Of a stretch of 64,000 bases of DNA, positions 1 to 9,002 are shown one piece after another (positions within the stretch are counted from its first letter, which is position 1; the number at the start of each line of letters is the position of its first letter). Below the pieces are notes generated by a model. That model was given only the letters and a program-made list of their open reading frames with translations, made no database searches and was not told where the DNA came from. Made by a program: the position numbers and the translations under genes. The stretch comes from Verrucomicrobiota bacterium (GTDB lineage: Bacteria > Verrucomicrobiota > Verrucomicrobiia > Chthoniobacterales > Chthoniobacteraceae): assembly GCA_009885995.1 (NCBI GenBank), contig VFJQ01000028.1, forward strand, positions 1 through 64,000, in the 5' to 3' direction.

Positions 1-160
1 CCACCCGCCCGAAAATCGTGCGAAATGTAGTGGAGAAACACTGAAGAAATCGCCCGCCAACCCGCATGAATACGATCTCAGCCCTTCATAACTGTCGAAC
101 TTGGGCTAATATCCGTCAGCCCTTCGGGCTCAGCCCGAACCACCAGCCAGCCAGGCAGCT
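1..160. other. Left-edge non-coding stretch
   Basis: No convincing gene is visible here. The only structure is a small perfect palindrome at 118-130 (AGCCCTTCGGGCT) followed by related GC-rich text that leads into the 42-bp repeat array. It may be a terminator-like hairpin for a gene outside the window or part of a dispersed intergenic repeat. Confidence 0.4.
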
Positions 161-328
161 CGGGAAGGCTTTTTCCCTCACCGGAAAGTAGGTCAGCAAA
201 GTCAGGAAGGGTTTTCCGGTCACCGGAAAGACGTTCCCCACTATGCCGGACGGGTTTCCGCTCACCGGAAAAGGGTTCCCGACTTTGCCGGACGGGTTTC
301 CGCTCACCGGAAAAGGGTTCCCGACCTG
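161..328. repeat. 42-bp tandem repeat, four copies
   Basis: Four consecutive 42-bp units start at 161, 203, 245 and 287. The last two are almost identical, while the first two are more diverged. Each unit carries an inverted repeat; in the second it is a perfect hairpin, TTTCCGG-TCA-CCGGAAA, around 213-229. The period is a multiple of three, so open frames exist on the minus strand, but they only read the repeat as low-complexity peptide and show no start signal or family resemblance. The array lies just past the 3' end of cysS. It is best seen as an intergenic minisatellite able to form hairpins. Confidence 0.85.
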
Positions 329-385
329 GCACTCCGAGCGTCCGGCGGGCTGATTTCGAGGGAGCCGGGACGCGCTGGTTCCGCC

Positions 386-1780
386 TTAGCGAGGCGTGAG
401 CTTCGGGCCGTCCTTGGTGTCCTTCACGATCCAGCCCGCGGCGGCGATGGCGTCGCGGAGGCGGTCGCTGCCGGGCCAGTCCTTCGCAGCGCGCGCGGCC
501 TGGCGCTGCTCGACGAGGGCGTGGACTTCGGCGGGCACCGTCACAGCGTCGCGCTCGATGGCGAGGACAGCGTCGACGCGCTGCCAGCCGGCGAGGAGCG
601 CGGCGGCTTGCGCGGGTGTGAGGTCGCCGCGGTCGAGGGTGGCGTTGCTTTCGCGGACGAGGTCGAAGAGAGCGCCCATCGCGCCGGAGATATTCAGGTC
701 GTCGTCGAGCGCGGCGAAGAAGGCTTCCACACGCGGAATTTCTGACTTCTGATTTCTGACTTCTGACTTCTCCCCGGCGTGATCGGCGAGGCGCGCGGTC
801 CATTCATCGAGGCGCTGCAAAGCTGCGCGTGCGCCGGCGAGTCCCTCGAAGGTGAAGTTCAGCGGCAGGCGGTAGTTCACCGTGAGCAGGACGTAGCGGA
901 CTTCGCGGCCGGTCCAGCCTTTGTCGAGCAGGTCGCGCAGGGTGAAGAAATTGCCGGCGCTCTTCGCCATCTTTTCGCCTTCGACCATGAGGTGCGCGCA
1001 GTGCAGCCAGGTGCGCACGAACTTCTTCCCCGTGCAGCACTCGCTCTGGGCGATCTCGGCTTCGTGATGGGGAAAAATGTTGTCCACGCCGCCGCAGTGG
1101 ATGTCGAGTTCGGGGCCGAGCAGCGCGGTCGCCATGGCGCTGCACTCGATGTGCCAGCCGGGGCGGCCGGGGCCCCACGGGCTCTCCCAGCGCACGTCGC
1201 CGTCGGCTTTGTCCCACGCCTTCCACAGCGCGAAGTCGCCGATGCTTTCCTTCTCGTAGTCGTCGTTGCGGATGCGGCCGCTCGGGCGCAGTTCGTCGAG
1301 GTTGAGGTGCGCGAGCTTGCCGTAGTCGGGATACTTCGAGAGGCGGAAATAGACGGACTTGTCGTCGGCTTGATACGCGATGCCCTTCGCCTCGAGATCG
1401 CGGATCATGTCGATCATCTGCGGCACGTAGTCGGTCGCGGCGGGGAAGTGCTGCGCGCGCTTGATGCGCAGCGCGTCGAGGTCGGCGAAGAACGCGGCCT
1501 TGTAGATCGCGGTGAAGTCATTGAGCCGCTGGCCGCTCGCGAGCGAATTGCGGATCGTCTTGTCGTCCACGTCGGTGAGGTTCATCACGCGGAGCACATC
1601 GAAGCCGCGCGCTTCGAGATGCCGCTGGAGCAGGTCCTCGAAGATGTAGGCCCGGAAATTTCCGATGTGCGCGTAGTTATAAACCGTCGGCCCGCACGTG
1701 TAGAGACGCACGAGCGGTGGCGCGAGGGGCGCGAAGTCTTCGAGTTGGCGGCTGTAGGTATCGGTAAAGCGGATCGGCAT
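386..1780 (-). CDS. cysS: Cysteinyl-tRNA synthetase
   Basis: Class I aminoacyl-tRNA synthetase that charges tRNA-Cys in the cytoplasm. The 464-residue protein has the normal bacterial length. It starts MPIRFTDTYSR and soon shows the zinc-site and signature region TCGPTVYNYAHIGN (HIGH-type motif at about residues 38-41). WHIECSAMA and a CGGVDNIFPHHE block lie near residues 207-235, and the KMSKS-type loop KMAKS near residue 270. The C-terminal helical anticodon-binding part follows. An insertion rich in E, K, S, R, N and Q (EKSEVRNQKSEI) at about residues 337-348 is encoded by a 7-bp simple repeat and is not part of the family. The ATG at 1780 gives the expected N terminus. Confidence 0.97.
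   Translation of the reverse strand: MPIRFTDTYSRQLEDFAPLAPPLVRLYTCGPTVYNYAHIGNFRAYIFEDLLQRHLEARGFDVLRVMNLTDVDDKTIRNSLASGQRLNDFTAIYKAAFFADLDALRIKRAQHFPAATDYVPQMIDMIRDLEAKGIAYQADDKSVYFRLSKYPDYGKLAHLNLDELRPSGRIRNDDYEKESIGDFALWKAWDKADGDVRWESPWGPGRPGWHIECSAMATALLGPELDIHCGGVDNIFPHHEAEIAQSECCTGKKFVRTWLHCAHLMVEGEKMAKSAGNFFTLRDLLDKGWTGREVRYVLLTVNYRLPLNFTFEGLAGARAALQRLDEWTARLADHAGEKSEVRNQKSEIPRVEAFFAALDDDLNISGAMGALFDLVRESNATLDRGDLTPAQAAALLAGWQRVDAVLAIERDAVTVPAEVHALVEQRQAARAAKDWPGSDRLRDAIAAAGWIVKDTKDGPKLTPR
740..770. repeat. Heptamer TTCTGAC simple repeat inside cysS
   Basis: About 4.4 copies of the 7-bp unit TTCTGAC (one copy reads TTCTGAT) lie within cysS. On the coding strand they read as GAAGTCAGAA-type units and add a hydrophilic segment between the catalytic core and the C-terminal domain. 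Because the unit is 7 bp, gain or loss of one copy would shift the frame; the present array is in frame. Confidence 0.85.
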
Positions 1781-1890
1781 GGCGCGCGGGGGCAGTGAAG
1801 TAGGCAGCCTCGCCCGGCGCGCAATGCGGAAAGACGGACGCTGCGGGCGCTTAGCCGGAGCGATGCAGTCGGTCGAAGGCGAGCGTGTGG

Positions 1891-2017
1891 CTCAACGCAG
1901 AGGCGCAGAGGGCGCAAAGGGATCGCAGAGTGGAGCTTTGCGGGCACCGAATGGCACGCCCCCTCTCGACTAAAGAACTCTGCGTTCCTCCGCGCCCTCC
2001 GCGTCTCTGCGTTTCCA
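1891..2017. repeat. Intergenic inverted-repeat element
   Basis: The left arm begins CTCAACGCAGAGGCGCAGAG and the right arm ends CTCCGCGTCTCTGCGTTTCC. These are imperfect inverted copies of purine- and pyrimidine-rich CGCAGAG/CTCTGCG text around a central segment of about 60 bp. The element fills the gap between cysS and the next minus-strand gene. Frames through it give only low-complexity peptides on both strands. It looks like a dispersed palindromic intergenic element. Only one copy is present in this window, so dispersal is inferred. Confidence 0.65.
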
Positions 2018-2047
2018 ATGCCGCGCCCGCCACTGAATCGTTCCGGC

Positions 2048-3271
2048 TCAGGGCGCGAGCTTCTTCGTCTGCTTCGCCATATGCACGGCGGCGAACTTTT
2101 CCGCCGCTTCCGGATCATCCTCGCGCCACACCTTCATCAGCTCGCCCATCGCCGTCGCGCGGGAGACGGGGTCTTTGATCTTCAGCGCGGTGAGCAGCGC
2201 CTGCTCGGGGTTCTCGTCGTAAGTGGCGTCGGCGGCGCCGGAGAGGGCGGCATCGGCGATTTCGGGATCCTTGATCGAGTCGATCCAGCGCTGACCGGCT
2301 TCGGGATCGGCGACGATGAGCGATTCACTGAAGTCGCGGACGGCGAGGAAACGCGCGTCGGGCGAAGTGAAGGTCTGCGTGTCGAACCAGCGCGCGGCTT
2401 CCGCCGGCGCGAGGCCGCTCCAGACCTGCCCGACGGCGGTGACGGCGTCGTCGCGGGCGGCGCTCTGCGCGAGGCTGGCCGCCCATTGGCTGGCTTTCGC
2501 TGCGTCCTTGTCGGCCCACGTGGCGGCGAGCGTGACGGTCGCCTGCTTTTTCAAGTCGCCCTCCGGAAGCGCGGCGGCCCACTGCGCGGTGCGGACGGGA
2601 TCGACGGCGGCGAAGCCAAGCGTGAAATCCTGCACGATGGCGGGATTGGTCGGGTTTTCGAGCCGCGCGTTGGCCCACTGCATCGCGGCGGCGGGGTCGC
2701 GGCGCAGGCGGGCTTCGGCGAGGGAGGTGAGGCCGTGGCTGCGGTCGTTGCCGTCGGTGAGTGTGTCGATCCAGCGCTCGGCGGCGTCGGGATCGGCAGC
2801 CGCCCACGCGGCGACGAGGTCTTCCACGAGGATGTGCCGCAGCGGGACGGAGGGCAGCAGCGCGACGAGCTGGCCGGCGGTTGCGGGCGCGGTCTCGGCG
2901 AGGCGGTGGAAGGCGTCGCGGATTCCGCCGGGCGCACCGGCCTGCCATTCGGCGAGCCAGCGGCGCATGAGTTCGCGGAGGAAGGCGGTGCGCTGCTCGG
3001 GAGTGAGCGCGGCGACGTGCCGGGCGAGCCAGTCCGTGAAGGCTGCGAGGTCGCTCCGCGCGAGGCGAAGGAGCGAATCGAACTCGATCGCGCTGCCGGG
3101 AGCCGGGAGCGCGGCGTGAGCCGCGGCGGAGCTGGTTGTCGTCCGCGATGCGTCTGTCTCCGGGCGCGAGCCAGCCGTTCTTCCACCCCGCGTGCCGGTG
3201 AACCAAAATCCCAGCCCAGCGAGCACGAGGCTCACGATGGCGAGGAGAGATGCCCGCTGCGGGAAGGTCAC
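2048..3271 (-). CDS. Exported or membrane-anchored helical-repeat protein
   Basis: Unrecognised 407-residue protein. Residues 8-26 form a single hydrophobic segment (LLAIVSLVLAGLGFWF) after a short basic start, so it is probably anchored in the inner membrane with the rest outside the cytoplasm. The body is made of repeated units of about 30-35 residues with the pattern DPxAAxxWA...L, for example DPAAAMQWA, DPVRTAQWAA, DAAKASQWA, APAEAARWF, DPEAGQRWI and DPEAAEKFA. This suggests an alpha-alpha superhelix of the TPR/SEL1 kind used for protein contacts. It sits alone between an intergenic repeat and the next minus-strand gene. Partner unknown. Confidence 0.8.
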   Translation of the reverse strand: MTFPQRASLLAIVSLVLAGLGFWFTGTRGGRTAGSRPETDASRTTTSSAAAHAALPAPGSAIEFDSLLRLARSDLAAFTDWLARHVAALTPEQRTAFLRELMRRWLAEWQAGAPGGIRDAFHRLAETAPATAGQLVALLPSVPLRHILVEDLVAAWAAADPDAAERWIDTLTDGNDRSHGLTSLAEARLRRDPAAAMQWANARLENPTNPAIVQDFTLGFAAVDPVRTAQWAAALPEGDLKKQATVTLAATWADKDAAKASQWAASLAQSAARDDAVTAVGQVWSGLAPAEAARWFDTQTFTSPDARFLAVRDFSESLIVADPEAGQRWIDSIKDPEIADAALSGAADATYDENPEQALLTALKIKDPVSRATAMGELMKVWREDDPEAAEKFAAVHMAKQTKKLAP

Positions 3272-3301
3272 CTCGGGAACCGGTTTACAGACACGCCCTT
3301 G

Positions 3302-5062
3302 TTACTGGGGCGGGATGGCTGAGGTGGGGTTGGCGATGTCGAACTTGAAGAAGCCCGCATCGCTGTCGAACGTCACCGTCACATCCGCCACCGGGGTGCT
3401 CGCGTTGGTGCCTCCGCCGGGGTGCGCGTAAGCTCCACCCTCAGTGAGGGGCGTAGGCTCGATCGCTATGGAGACCTTCGGAAACACTTTTGCAGTAAAT
3501 TTCTCCCGGAAATAGACCGAGAGCGTCGCCGGACCGAAGCCTTCGGCGGGGCCAAACCAGTCGGCGACGCAGTCGATGTCGAAGGTGCTGAGCGATTCGC
3601 CATTTTCCACAGCGCTGTCGATATCGACCACGACGATCTCGCGGCCCCCGTCCGTCGTGTCGTCGCCAGTCCAGAGCATGTATTGCGATGAGGGGTTCAA
3701 ATTGTATCCAACGGTGTCGCCTAGGAAGGTGGTGCCGGTATCGAGGTCCCTCTTGCTGCGCGGCCAGGTGTATTCGCAGACGAGCACCGGATTGCGCGCC
3801 ACGGCCACGCCGCCGGCACCGTCGTCATCCACGATGACCACCGTGGCAGCGAGGACGCTGCCGCTCGACGCGCCGGTGACGGAGTCGAGGTTGAGGTTGA
3901 AGTCGATGTCGCCGTCTTCGGAGTTGTCGTTGATGGTCGAGTATGCGACCGCCTTCGGCCCAGCCTCGCCGTCCTTCCATTTGATCGTCTGCGTGCGGAA
4001 GCGGAAATCGTGGCCGGGGACGGCCATGCTGCCGGAATCGAGGGTCACGGTGGCGATTGCCTCACCGAATGACCCGCCGTCGCGGGTGAGATAGACGAAG
4101 CTCCCACCTGTATTCTCCGCCACCGCGGTCCGGTCGTCGGTGAACTCGACGGTCCCCGGCAAACCAGGATCGATCGGGGTGTAGTCCGGCGGATTGATCG
4201 AGGGGTCATTGAGTTGCGTGAGCGCTTGGGCGAGCAGGCTGGACTGCATGGCGAGGGCGGAGATCACGTCGCGGGTGAGGAGGCGCTCGATCTGGGCGGC
4301 GAGGTCCGACGGCAGCAGTTCGAGCAGGCCGCGCAGGTATTCGACGAAGTCGAAGGGGTTATCGCTGATTTCCTGCGGGTTGCCGCTTCCATCGAAGCCG
4401 CTGATCGCCTGCCCAGCCGCGGTGGTCAGCAACGCGCTGATCAGTGCCGGGTCGACCGGGATCTCATTGAGCGGGTCGGCGAACGCGACAGTGAGGCGCT
4501 GGAGCAGCAAGTTGACCGAACCCAGGCCGGTATCGACCAACCGTGCGAGCGCCGAGCCGAAGAGCGGCGTGTCATTGAGGATTTGTTCGCGGGTGAACCC
4601 GAACTGCTTGAACGCGGTGAAATTGAATGACGTCGGGGCTGTGCCGCCGCGCTCGGCGAGGCTGCCCGAGCCGGGGAAAATGGTCATCGGCTGCCCCACA
4701 CGCGCACCGCTGAGGTTGCGGAGCAGCGCCCGCATTCCGCCGCCACGGACGCCCGAGAACGACATGCGGCTGCCATTCGTTCCACGCAGTGAGCGCGGCC
4801 GCCCGTTCCGAGCGAAGGCCATATTGAAGCCGCCCGCCCCGCTACCGTAGCCGATGCCACCGACGCTCCGCAGACGGGAGCGGAGGCTCCTCGACCCGGG
4901 CGTGACGGTGAAGACCTCGCCGGTGCCCCCATCGCTCACGCCCATCATCGAGCGGCTGCTGCGGCCGAAGAGATTCGAGCGTGCGGCGTCGGCGGGTGTG
5001 GCGACGAGGCCGGCAAGGGCCACGATCAGTGCGGTGCGAAGTGCGGTGTGGAGCGTTTTCAT
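3302..5062 (-). CDS. Secreted protein with Calx-beta domain
   Basis: I place the start at the ATG at 5062 rather than further upstream, because it gives a clean signal peptide: MKTLHTALRTALIVALAGLV followed by ATPADAA. The mature part begins with a Gly/Arg/Ser-rich low-complexity region to about residue 120, then a long helical segment rich in Leu (about 130-280). A Calx-beta-type domain follows (about 290-410), recognisable from TVEFTDDRTAVAENTGGSFVYL and the closing VVIVDDDG. The C-terminal half is a beta-rich region without a recognised family. The protein is 586 residues long. Calx-beta domains bind calcium and are typical of surface or secreted adhesive proteins; the exact job here is unknown. 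Confidence 0.75.
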   Translation of the reverse strand: MKTLHTALRTALIVALAGLVATPADAARSNLFGRSSRSMMGVSDGGTGEVFTVTPGSRSLRSRLRSVGGIGYGSGAGGFNMAFARNGRPRSLRGTNGSRMSFSGVRGGGMRALLRNLSGARVGQPMTIFPGSGSLAERGGTAPTSFNFTAFKQFGFTREQILNDTPLFGSALARLVDTGLGSVNLLLQRLTVAFADPLNEIPVDPALISALLTTAAGQAISGFDGSGNPQEISDNPFDFVEYLRGLLELLPSDLAAQIERLLTRDVISALAMQSSLLAQALTQLNDPSINPPDYTPIDPGLPGTVEFTDDRTAVAENTGGSFVYLTRDGGSFGEAIATVTLDSGSMAVPGHDFRFRTQTIKWKDGEAGPKAVAYSTINDNSEDGDIDFNLNLDSVTGASSGSVLAATVVIVDDDGAGGVAVARNPVLVCEYTWPRSKRDLDTGTTFLGDTVGYNLNPSSQYMLWTGDDTTDGGREIVVVDIDSAVENGESLSTFDIDCVADWFGPAEGFGPATLSVYFREKFTAKVFPKVSIAIEPTPLTEGGAYAHPGGGTNASTPVADVTVTFDSDAGFFKFDIANPTSAIPPQ

Positions 5063-5409
5063 ACGGATAGTAGGTTTGATGGAGGGAACTCGTGAAGCGG
5101 ACGTGTCGGTTTCGTATCGGTTGAATTGTGGCCAACCCCAGCCAGCCAGCCGGGCTGATTCACAAGAGCCCAAGTCACGGCAGAATCCGCCCAAATCAAG
5201 CCGGAACTTTCCACCCATTCGCGCACCTTGCCCAGCAGGCGGATGGCGATCGAAACGACGCTTCGCTTGCCCTACTTCGTCGTGTCGCTTCCCTCCTCCT
5301 GTTTTCGGTAGCGCAGCGCCGCAGCATCGGCGCGCGCCCTCCTAAGACTCACCGCTGTCGATGCCATGTGGCCGCAGCACCGCCGGGCAGCGCCCTTCGA
5401 TCCCTGATC
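5063..5409. other. Intergenic leader region
   Basis: This 347-bp stretch between the lepA stop and the Calx-beta gene start must hold the promoter of the latter. I see no convincing -35/-10 pair, RNA gene or repeat. Open frames running through it are short extensions of neighbours or shadows. Confidence 0.4.
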
Positions 5410-7215
5410 TCAGCTCGTCTTGAGCACTTCGATGAAGGCTTCCTGCGGGATGTTCACGCTGCCGATCGACTTCATCCGCTTCTTACCTTCCTTCTGCTTC
5501 TCGAGCAGCTTGCGCTTGCGGCTGATGTCGCCGCCGTAGCACTTCGCGGTCACGTCCTTGCGCTGCGCGGAGACGGATTCGCGGGCGACGATCTTTCCGC
5601 CGATGGCCGCCTGGATGGCGACCTGGAAGAGCTGCGAGGGGATGACTTCCTTGAGCTTCGCGGCGAGCGCGCGGCCGCGGGCCTCGGCTTTGTCTCGGTG
5701 GACGATCGAGGAGAAGGCATCGACGGGTTCACCGGCAACGAGCATGTCGAGCTTCACGAGTTTCTCGGGACGGTAGCCGGCCTGCTCGTAGTCGAGGCTG
5801 CCGTAGCCGCGCGTCATCGACTTAATCTTGTCCATGAAATCGACGAGGATCTCATTGAGCGGCAACATGCATGTAAGCATGACGCGCCGCGTGTCGATCG
5901 AGTCGGTGTGATCGACGGTGCCGCGCTTGTCCATGATGAGCTGCATGAGCGGCGAGATGTATTCGTTCGGCACCATGATGGCGGCCTTCACGATGGGCTC
6001 GCGGATTTCCTGGATGACGCTCTGGTCCGGCAGGAAGGCTGGGTTGTCCACGAGCAGAACTTCGCCGCTGGTCTTCACCACTTCATAGACCACCGACGGG
6101 TAGGTCGAGATGATGTCCATGTCGAACTCGCGCCGGAGCCGCTCGAGGACGATCTCCATGTGCAGCAGACCGAGGAATCCGCAGCGAAAGCCGAAGCCGA
6201 GCGCGACGCTGGACTCGGCCATGAACTGGAACGCGGCGTCGTTGAGCTGGAGCTTGCCGACGGCGGCCTTGAGGTGCTCGAAGTCCGCGGTGTTGATCGG
6301 GTAGATGCCCGCGAAGACCATCGGGTGGACTTCGTGGAAACCGGGCAATGGCTCGGTCGCGGGGATGCGGGAGTGCGTGAGCGTGTCACCCACCTTCACC
6401 TCGCTCACCGTCTTCATGTTGGCGATCACGTAGCCGACGTCGCCGGTCGAGAGCTTGTCCTGCAGGAGAAATTTTGGCGCTTGCGGACGGAAGATGCCGA
6501 CTTCCTTCACCTCATAGGCGCGATCCGTCGCCATGAGTCGCACATTGTCGCCAGCCTTCACGCTGCCATCGACCACGCGGATGTAGATGACCACGCCGCG
6601 ATACGTATCGAATGCCGAGTCGAACACGAGCGCGCGCAACGGGGCGTTCACTTTCCCATGCGGTGGCGGGATGCGCTCCACAATGGCTTCGAGGATGTCT
6701 TCGATGCCGATGCCGGCCTTCGCGCTCGCCGGGATCGCTTCCTCGTGCGGGATGGAAAGGATGTCTTCGAGCTGCTTGTGAACGGTCGGCAGGTCCGCAT
6801 TGGGCAGGTCGATCTTGTTGATCACCGGCACGAGCGTAAGGCCTTGCTTGTGCGCGAGGTGGACGTTCGCGACCGTCTGCGCCTCGACGCCCTGCGCGGC
6901 ATCGACGATGAGCAACGCACCTTCGCACGCGGCGAGTGAACGGGAGACTTCGTAGGCGAAGTCCACGTGCCCCGGCGTGTCCATGAGGTTGAGCAGGTAT
7001 TCGATCCCGCTCTTCGCCGTGTAACGCATGGCGATCGGGTGCGACTTGATGGTGATCCCGCGCTCGCGCTCGAGGTCCATGGAATCGAGCATCTGGTCCT
7101 GCTGCTCGCGCTTCTGGATCGTGCCGGTTTTCTCCAGCAAGCGATCCGACAAGGTGGTCTTGCCGTGGTCGATGTGGGCGATGATGCAGAAATTGCGAAT
7201 CCGGCTTTGCGGCAT
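5410..7215 (-). CDS. lepA: Elongation factor 4 (LepA), ribosomal back-translocase GTPase
   Basis: Translational GTPase that binds the ribosome and affects initiation and elongation. The ATG at 7215 ([20 protein letters not shown]) gives a 601-residue protein, the usual LepA length; the open frame continues 18 codons further but without family sequence. G1 is AHIDHGKT, switch and G2 lie around [12 protein letters not shown]3 is DTPGHVDF, G4 is NKIDLP and G5 lies near [10 protein letters not shown]. The LepA-specific C-terminal domain ends in [21 protein letters not shown] followed by a short tail. It is transcribed alone on the minus strand, divergent from the sialidase-fold gene. Confidence 0.97.
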   Translation of the reverse strand: MPQSRIRNFCIIAHIDHGKTTLSDRLLEKTGTIQKREQQDQMLDSMDLERERGITIKSHPIAMRYTAKSGIEYLLNLMDTPGHVDFAYEVSRSLAACEGALLIVDAAQGVEAQTVANVHLAHKQGLTLVPVINKIDLPNADLPTVHKQLEDILSIPHEEAIPASAKAGIGIEDILEAIVERIPPPHGKVNAPLRALVFDSAFDTYRGVVIYIRVVDGSVKAGDNVRLMATDRAYEVKEVGIFRPQAPKFLLQDKLSTGDVGYVIANMKTVSEVKVGDTLTHSRIPATEPLPGFHEVHPMVFAGIYPINTADFEHLKAAVGKLQLNDAAFQFMAESSVALGFGFRCGFLGLLHMEIVLERLRREFDMDIISTYPSVVYEVVKTSGEVLLVDNPAFLPDQSVIQEIREPIVKAAIMVPNEYISPLMQLIMDKRGTVDHTDSIDTRRVMLTCMLPLNEILVDFMDKIKSMTRGYGSLDYEQAGYRPEKLVKLDMLVAGEPVDAFSSIVHRDKAEARGRALAAKLKEVIPSQLFQVAIQAAIGGKIVARESVSAQRKDVTAKCYGGDISRKRKLLEKQKEGKKRMKSIGSVNIPQEAFIEVLKTS

Positions 7216-7303
7216 GGGGCGCGGACTATCCGGAAAGCAGCGTATCGCGCAACCGCGGCTTTCAGACAAGCCGGGAGCCCGGCGGCGTTTGTCTCATCGA
7301 GCC

Positions 7304-8248
7304 ATGAACCTCCGACTTTTCCTCTGCCTTTGCGCCTTCGCCGCCACCGCTCATGGCCAGCCACCGCAGCGCGAACGAGGCGGCCCGGAGGCCGATGCAC
7401 GCGCGGGCCGGCCCGGGCCGTGGGAGCGCGACGTGGTCGTTTATTTCGTCGGCGGAGACGGGAAGGTGATGCGCACGCACACCTTCGAGCGCGCGGGCGT
7501 GCCGACGATCGCGCGGCTCGCCGACGGGCGGCTGATCGTCGCAAACCAGCACTTCCCCGCGGACTTCGGCGCGGACTTCGACAAGGTCGCGGTTCACTTT
7601 TCCGACGACGATGGTCGCAAGTGGAGCGCGCCGCAGGTGATCCAAGTCGCAGGCCTGCCGGAAGGAATGCGCTTCCCCTTCGACCCGACCCTCGTGCCGC
7701 TGCCCGATGGGCGCGTGCGGCTTTACTTCACAGGCAACATGCAGCGCCAGCGCAGCACGCCCGCGATCCACTCGGCCATCTCGACCGACGGAGTGAGCTA
7801 CACTTACGAGCCGGGCGCGCGCTTTTCCGTCGAAGGGCGCGCGGTGATCGATTGCGCGGTGGTGCTGCACCAGGGCGTGTTCCACCTGTTCGCGCCGGAC
7901 AATGGCGCGGGGCTGAACCCCGGGCAGCGTCCCGGCGACGAACCCGAGGCGGACCGCCCGCGCAAAGGCATCGGCTACCACGCTACGAGCAAGGACGGTC
8001 TGGCCTTCACGCGCGCCGCCGACGTGCAGATCGAAGGCAACCGAAGCTGGCTCGGCAATGCGCAGTCCGACGGCAAGGCGATTACCTTCTACGGCACCGG
8101 CCCCGGCTTGTGGACGGCGACGAGCGAAGACGGCGCGACATGGAAACTCAGCAATGCGCCGCAAATCCGCGGCGGCGACCCCGGCGCGGTCGCGACGCGC
8201 GACGGCGGCTTGCTCGTGGTCATCACCGGCGAGTCGCGCGGGCGCTGA
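7304..8248 (+). CDS. Secreted sialidase-fold (BNR/Asp-box) beta-propeller protein
   Basis: I chose the ATG at 7304 because it begins a signal peptide, MNLRLFLCLCAFAATAHG. The 314-residue product then runs as a beta-propeller. Two Asp-box motifs are visible, SDDDGRKW near residue 105 and SEDGATW near residue 280. A GH43/GH32-like phrase, FPFDPTLVPLPDGRVRLYFT, lies near residue 125. Such proteins act on or bind glycans outside the cytoplasm, but I cannot confirm a full catalytic set (for example an Arg triad), so enzyme activity is uncertain. An RQPPQRE-type low-complexity stretch follows the signal. It is divergent from lepA with a short gap. Confidence 0.75.
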   Translation: MNLRLFLCLCAFAATAHGQPPQRERGGPEADARAGRPGPWERDVVVYFVGGDGKVMRTHTFERAGVPTIARLADGRLIVANQHFPADFGADFDKVAVHFSDDDGRKWSAPQVIQVAGLPEGMRFPFDPTLVPLPDGRVRLYFTGNMQRQRSTPAIHSAISTDGVSYTYEPGARFSVEGRAVIDCAVVLHQGVFHLFAPDNGAGLNPGQRPGDEPEADRPRKGIGYHATSKDGLAFTRAADVQIEGNRSWLGNAQSDGKAITFYGTGPGLWTATSEDGATWKLSNAPQIRGGDPGAVATRDGGLLVVITGESRGR

Positions 8249-8347
8249 GCGCGGCTGACCTCGGTTGATTCTCCTCGTGCCGAGCTTCGGCTTGGGCGTG
8301 GGGAGCAAGAGATTGCTAAGTGAACCGTCGTTCGCCAGAACGCCGGA

Positions 8348-8974
8348 ATGCAGAGCCAGCAAACGAGACGCAGGATCGAGCTTGCGGTTGTTTCCTGCCT
8401 TCTGCTCGCCGCCTTTTTGTGGGTGCGGAGTCAGTCCGATCCGGCTGTCGATGCGGTGGCCTCACTCACGAACCCGGAGAAGCTCGCAACACTAACCACC
8501 AAGCGCGCCGCCAATCCGCGCGTGCTGAAGTGTGTCTATTGGCTGCACGAAGCGAAAACGCACGGCCGCGCTCCCGAAGCGATCATCGCGAAGGCGCAAG
8601 CGAAGACCGATCACCAAGCCGCGCACGCACAGCTTGTGAAAGCATCACTGCTGCGCAACCTCGACATCGCTGAGAAACTCGGCTGCCTAACGGCAGAGAA
8701 TCTCGATCAGATGAAGCGGGGCAGATCTCCCACGATTACGCGAGGCCCGTATGCCGGCAAACGGGCGGACGTGGACCACATCGTGCCGGTAGCCCGAGCG
8801 CCGGAGTTGGACAAGGAGATCGCCAATCTCGAACTGCTCCCAGCTTCTCTGAATCAAAGCAAGGGAGCGAAGGTCGGCGCGCGGCAGCTTGATTACCTTC
8901 GTCGCTTCGTCGCCGCAGGGATCATCAGCGAGGAGGCGGCGGAGCGAGTTCGTCACAGCGCTGGAGTCGAGTAA
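8348..8974 (+). CDS. Membrane-anchored HNH endonuclease-like protein
   Basis: 208 residues. The N terminus has a basic start (MQSQQTRRRIE) and one hydrophobic helix (LAVVSCLLLAAFLWV), so the body should lie outside the cytoplasm. The C-terminal half carries an HNH-like core: RGPYAGKRADVDHIVPVA near residues 128-145, then IANLELLPASLNQSKGAKV near 155-175. This gives the DH, N and N residues expected of a beta-beta-alpha-metal nuclease; the middle helical part (about 50-120) is of unknown role. The usual zinc-cysteine knuckles are absent. It stands alone between a sialidase-fold gene and a convergent exported protein. HNH fold fairly sure; substrate unknown. Confidence 0.75.
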   Translation: MQSQQTRRRIELAVVSCLLLAAFLWVRSQSDPAVDAVASLTNPEKLATLTTKRAANPRVLKCVYWLHEAKTHGRAPEAIIAKAQAKTDHQAAHAQLVKASLLRNLDIAEKLGCLTAENLDQMKRGRSPTITRGPYAGKRADVDHIVPVARAPELDKEIANLELLPASLNQSKGAKVGARQLDYLRRFVAAGIISEEAAERVRHSAGVE

Positions 8975-9002
8975 GTGCGCGGTTGAAGCGCCGCGGCAGG
9001 GT

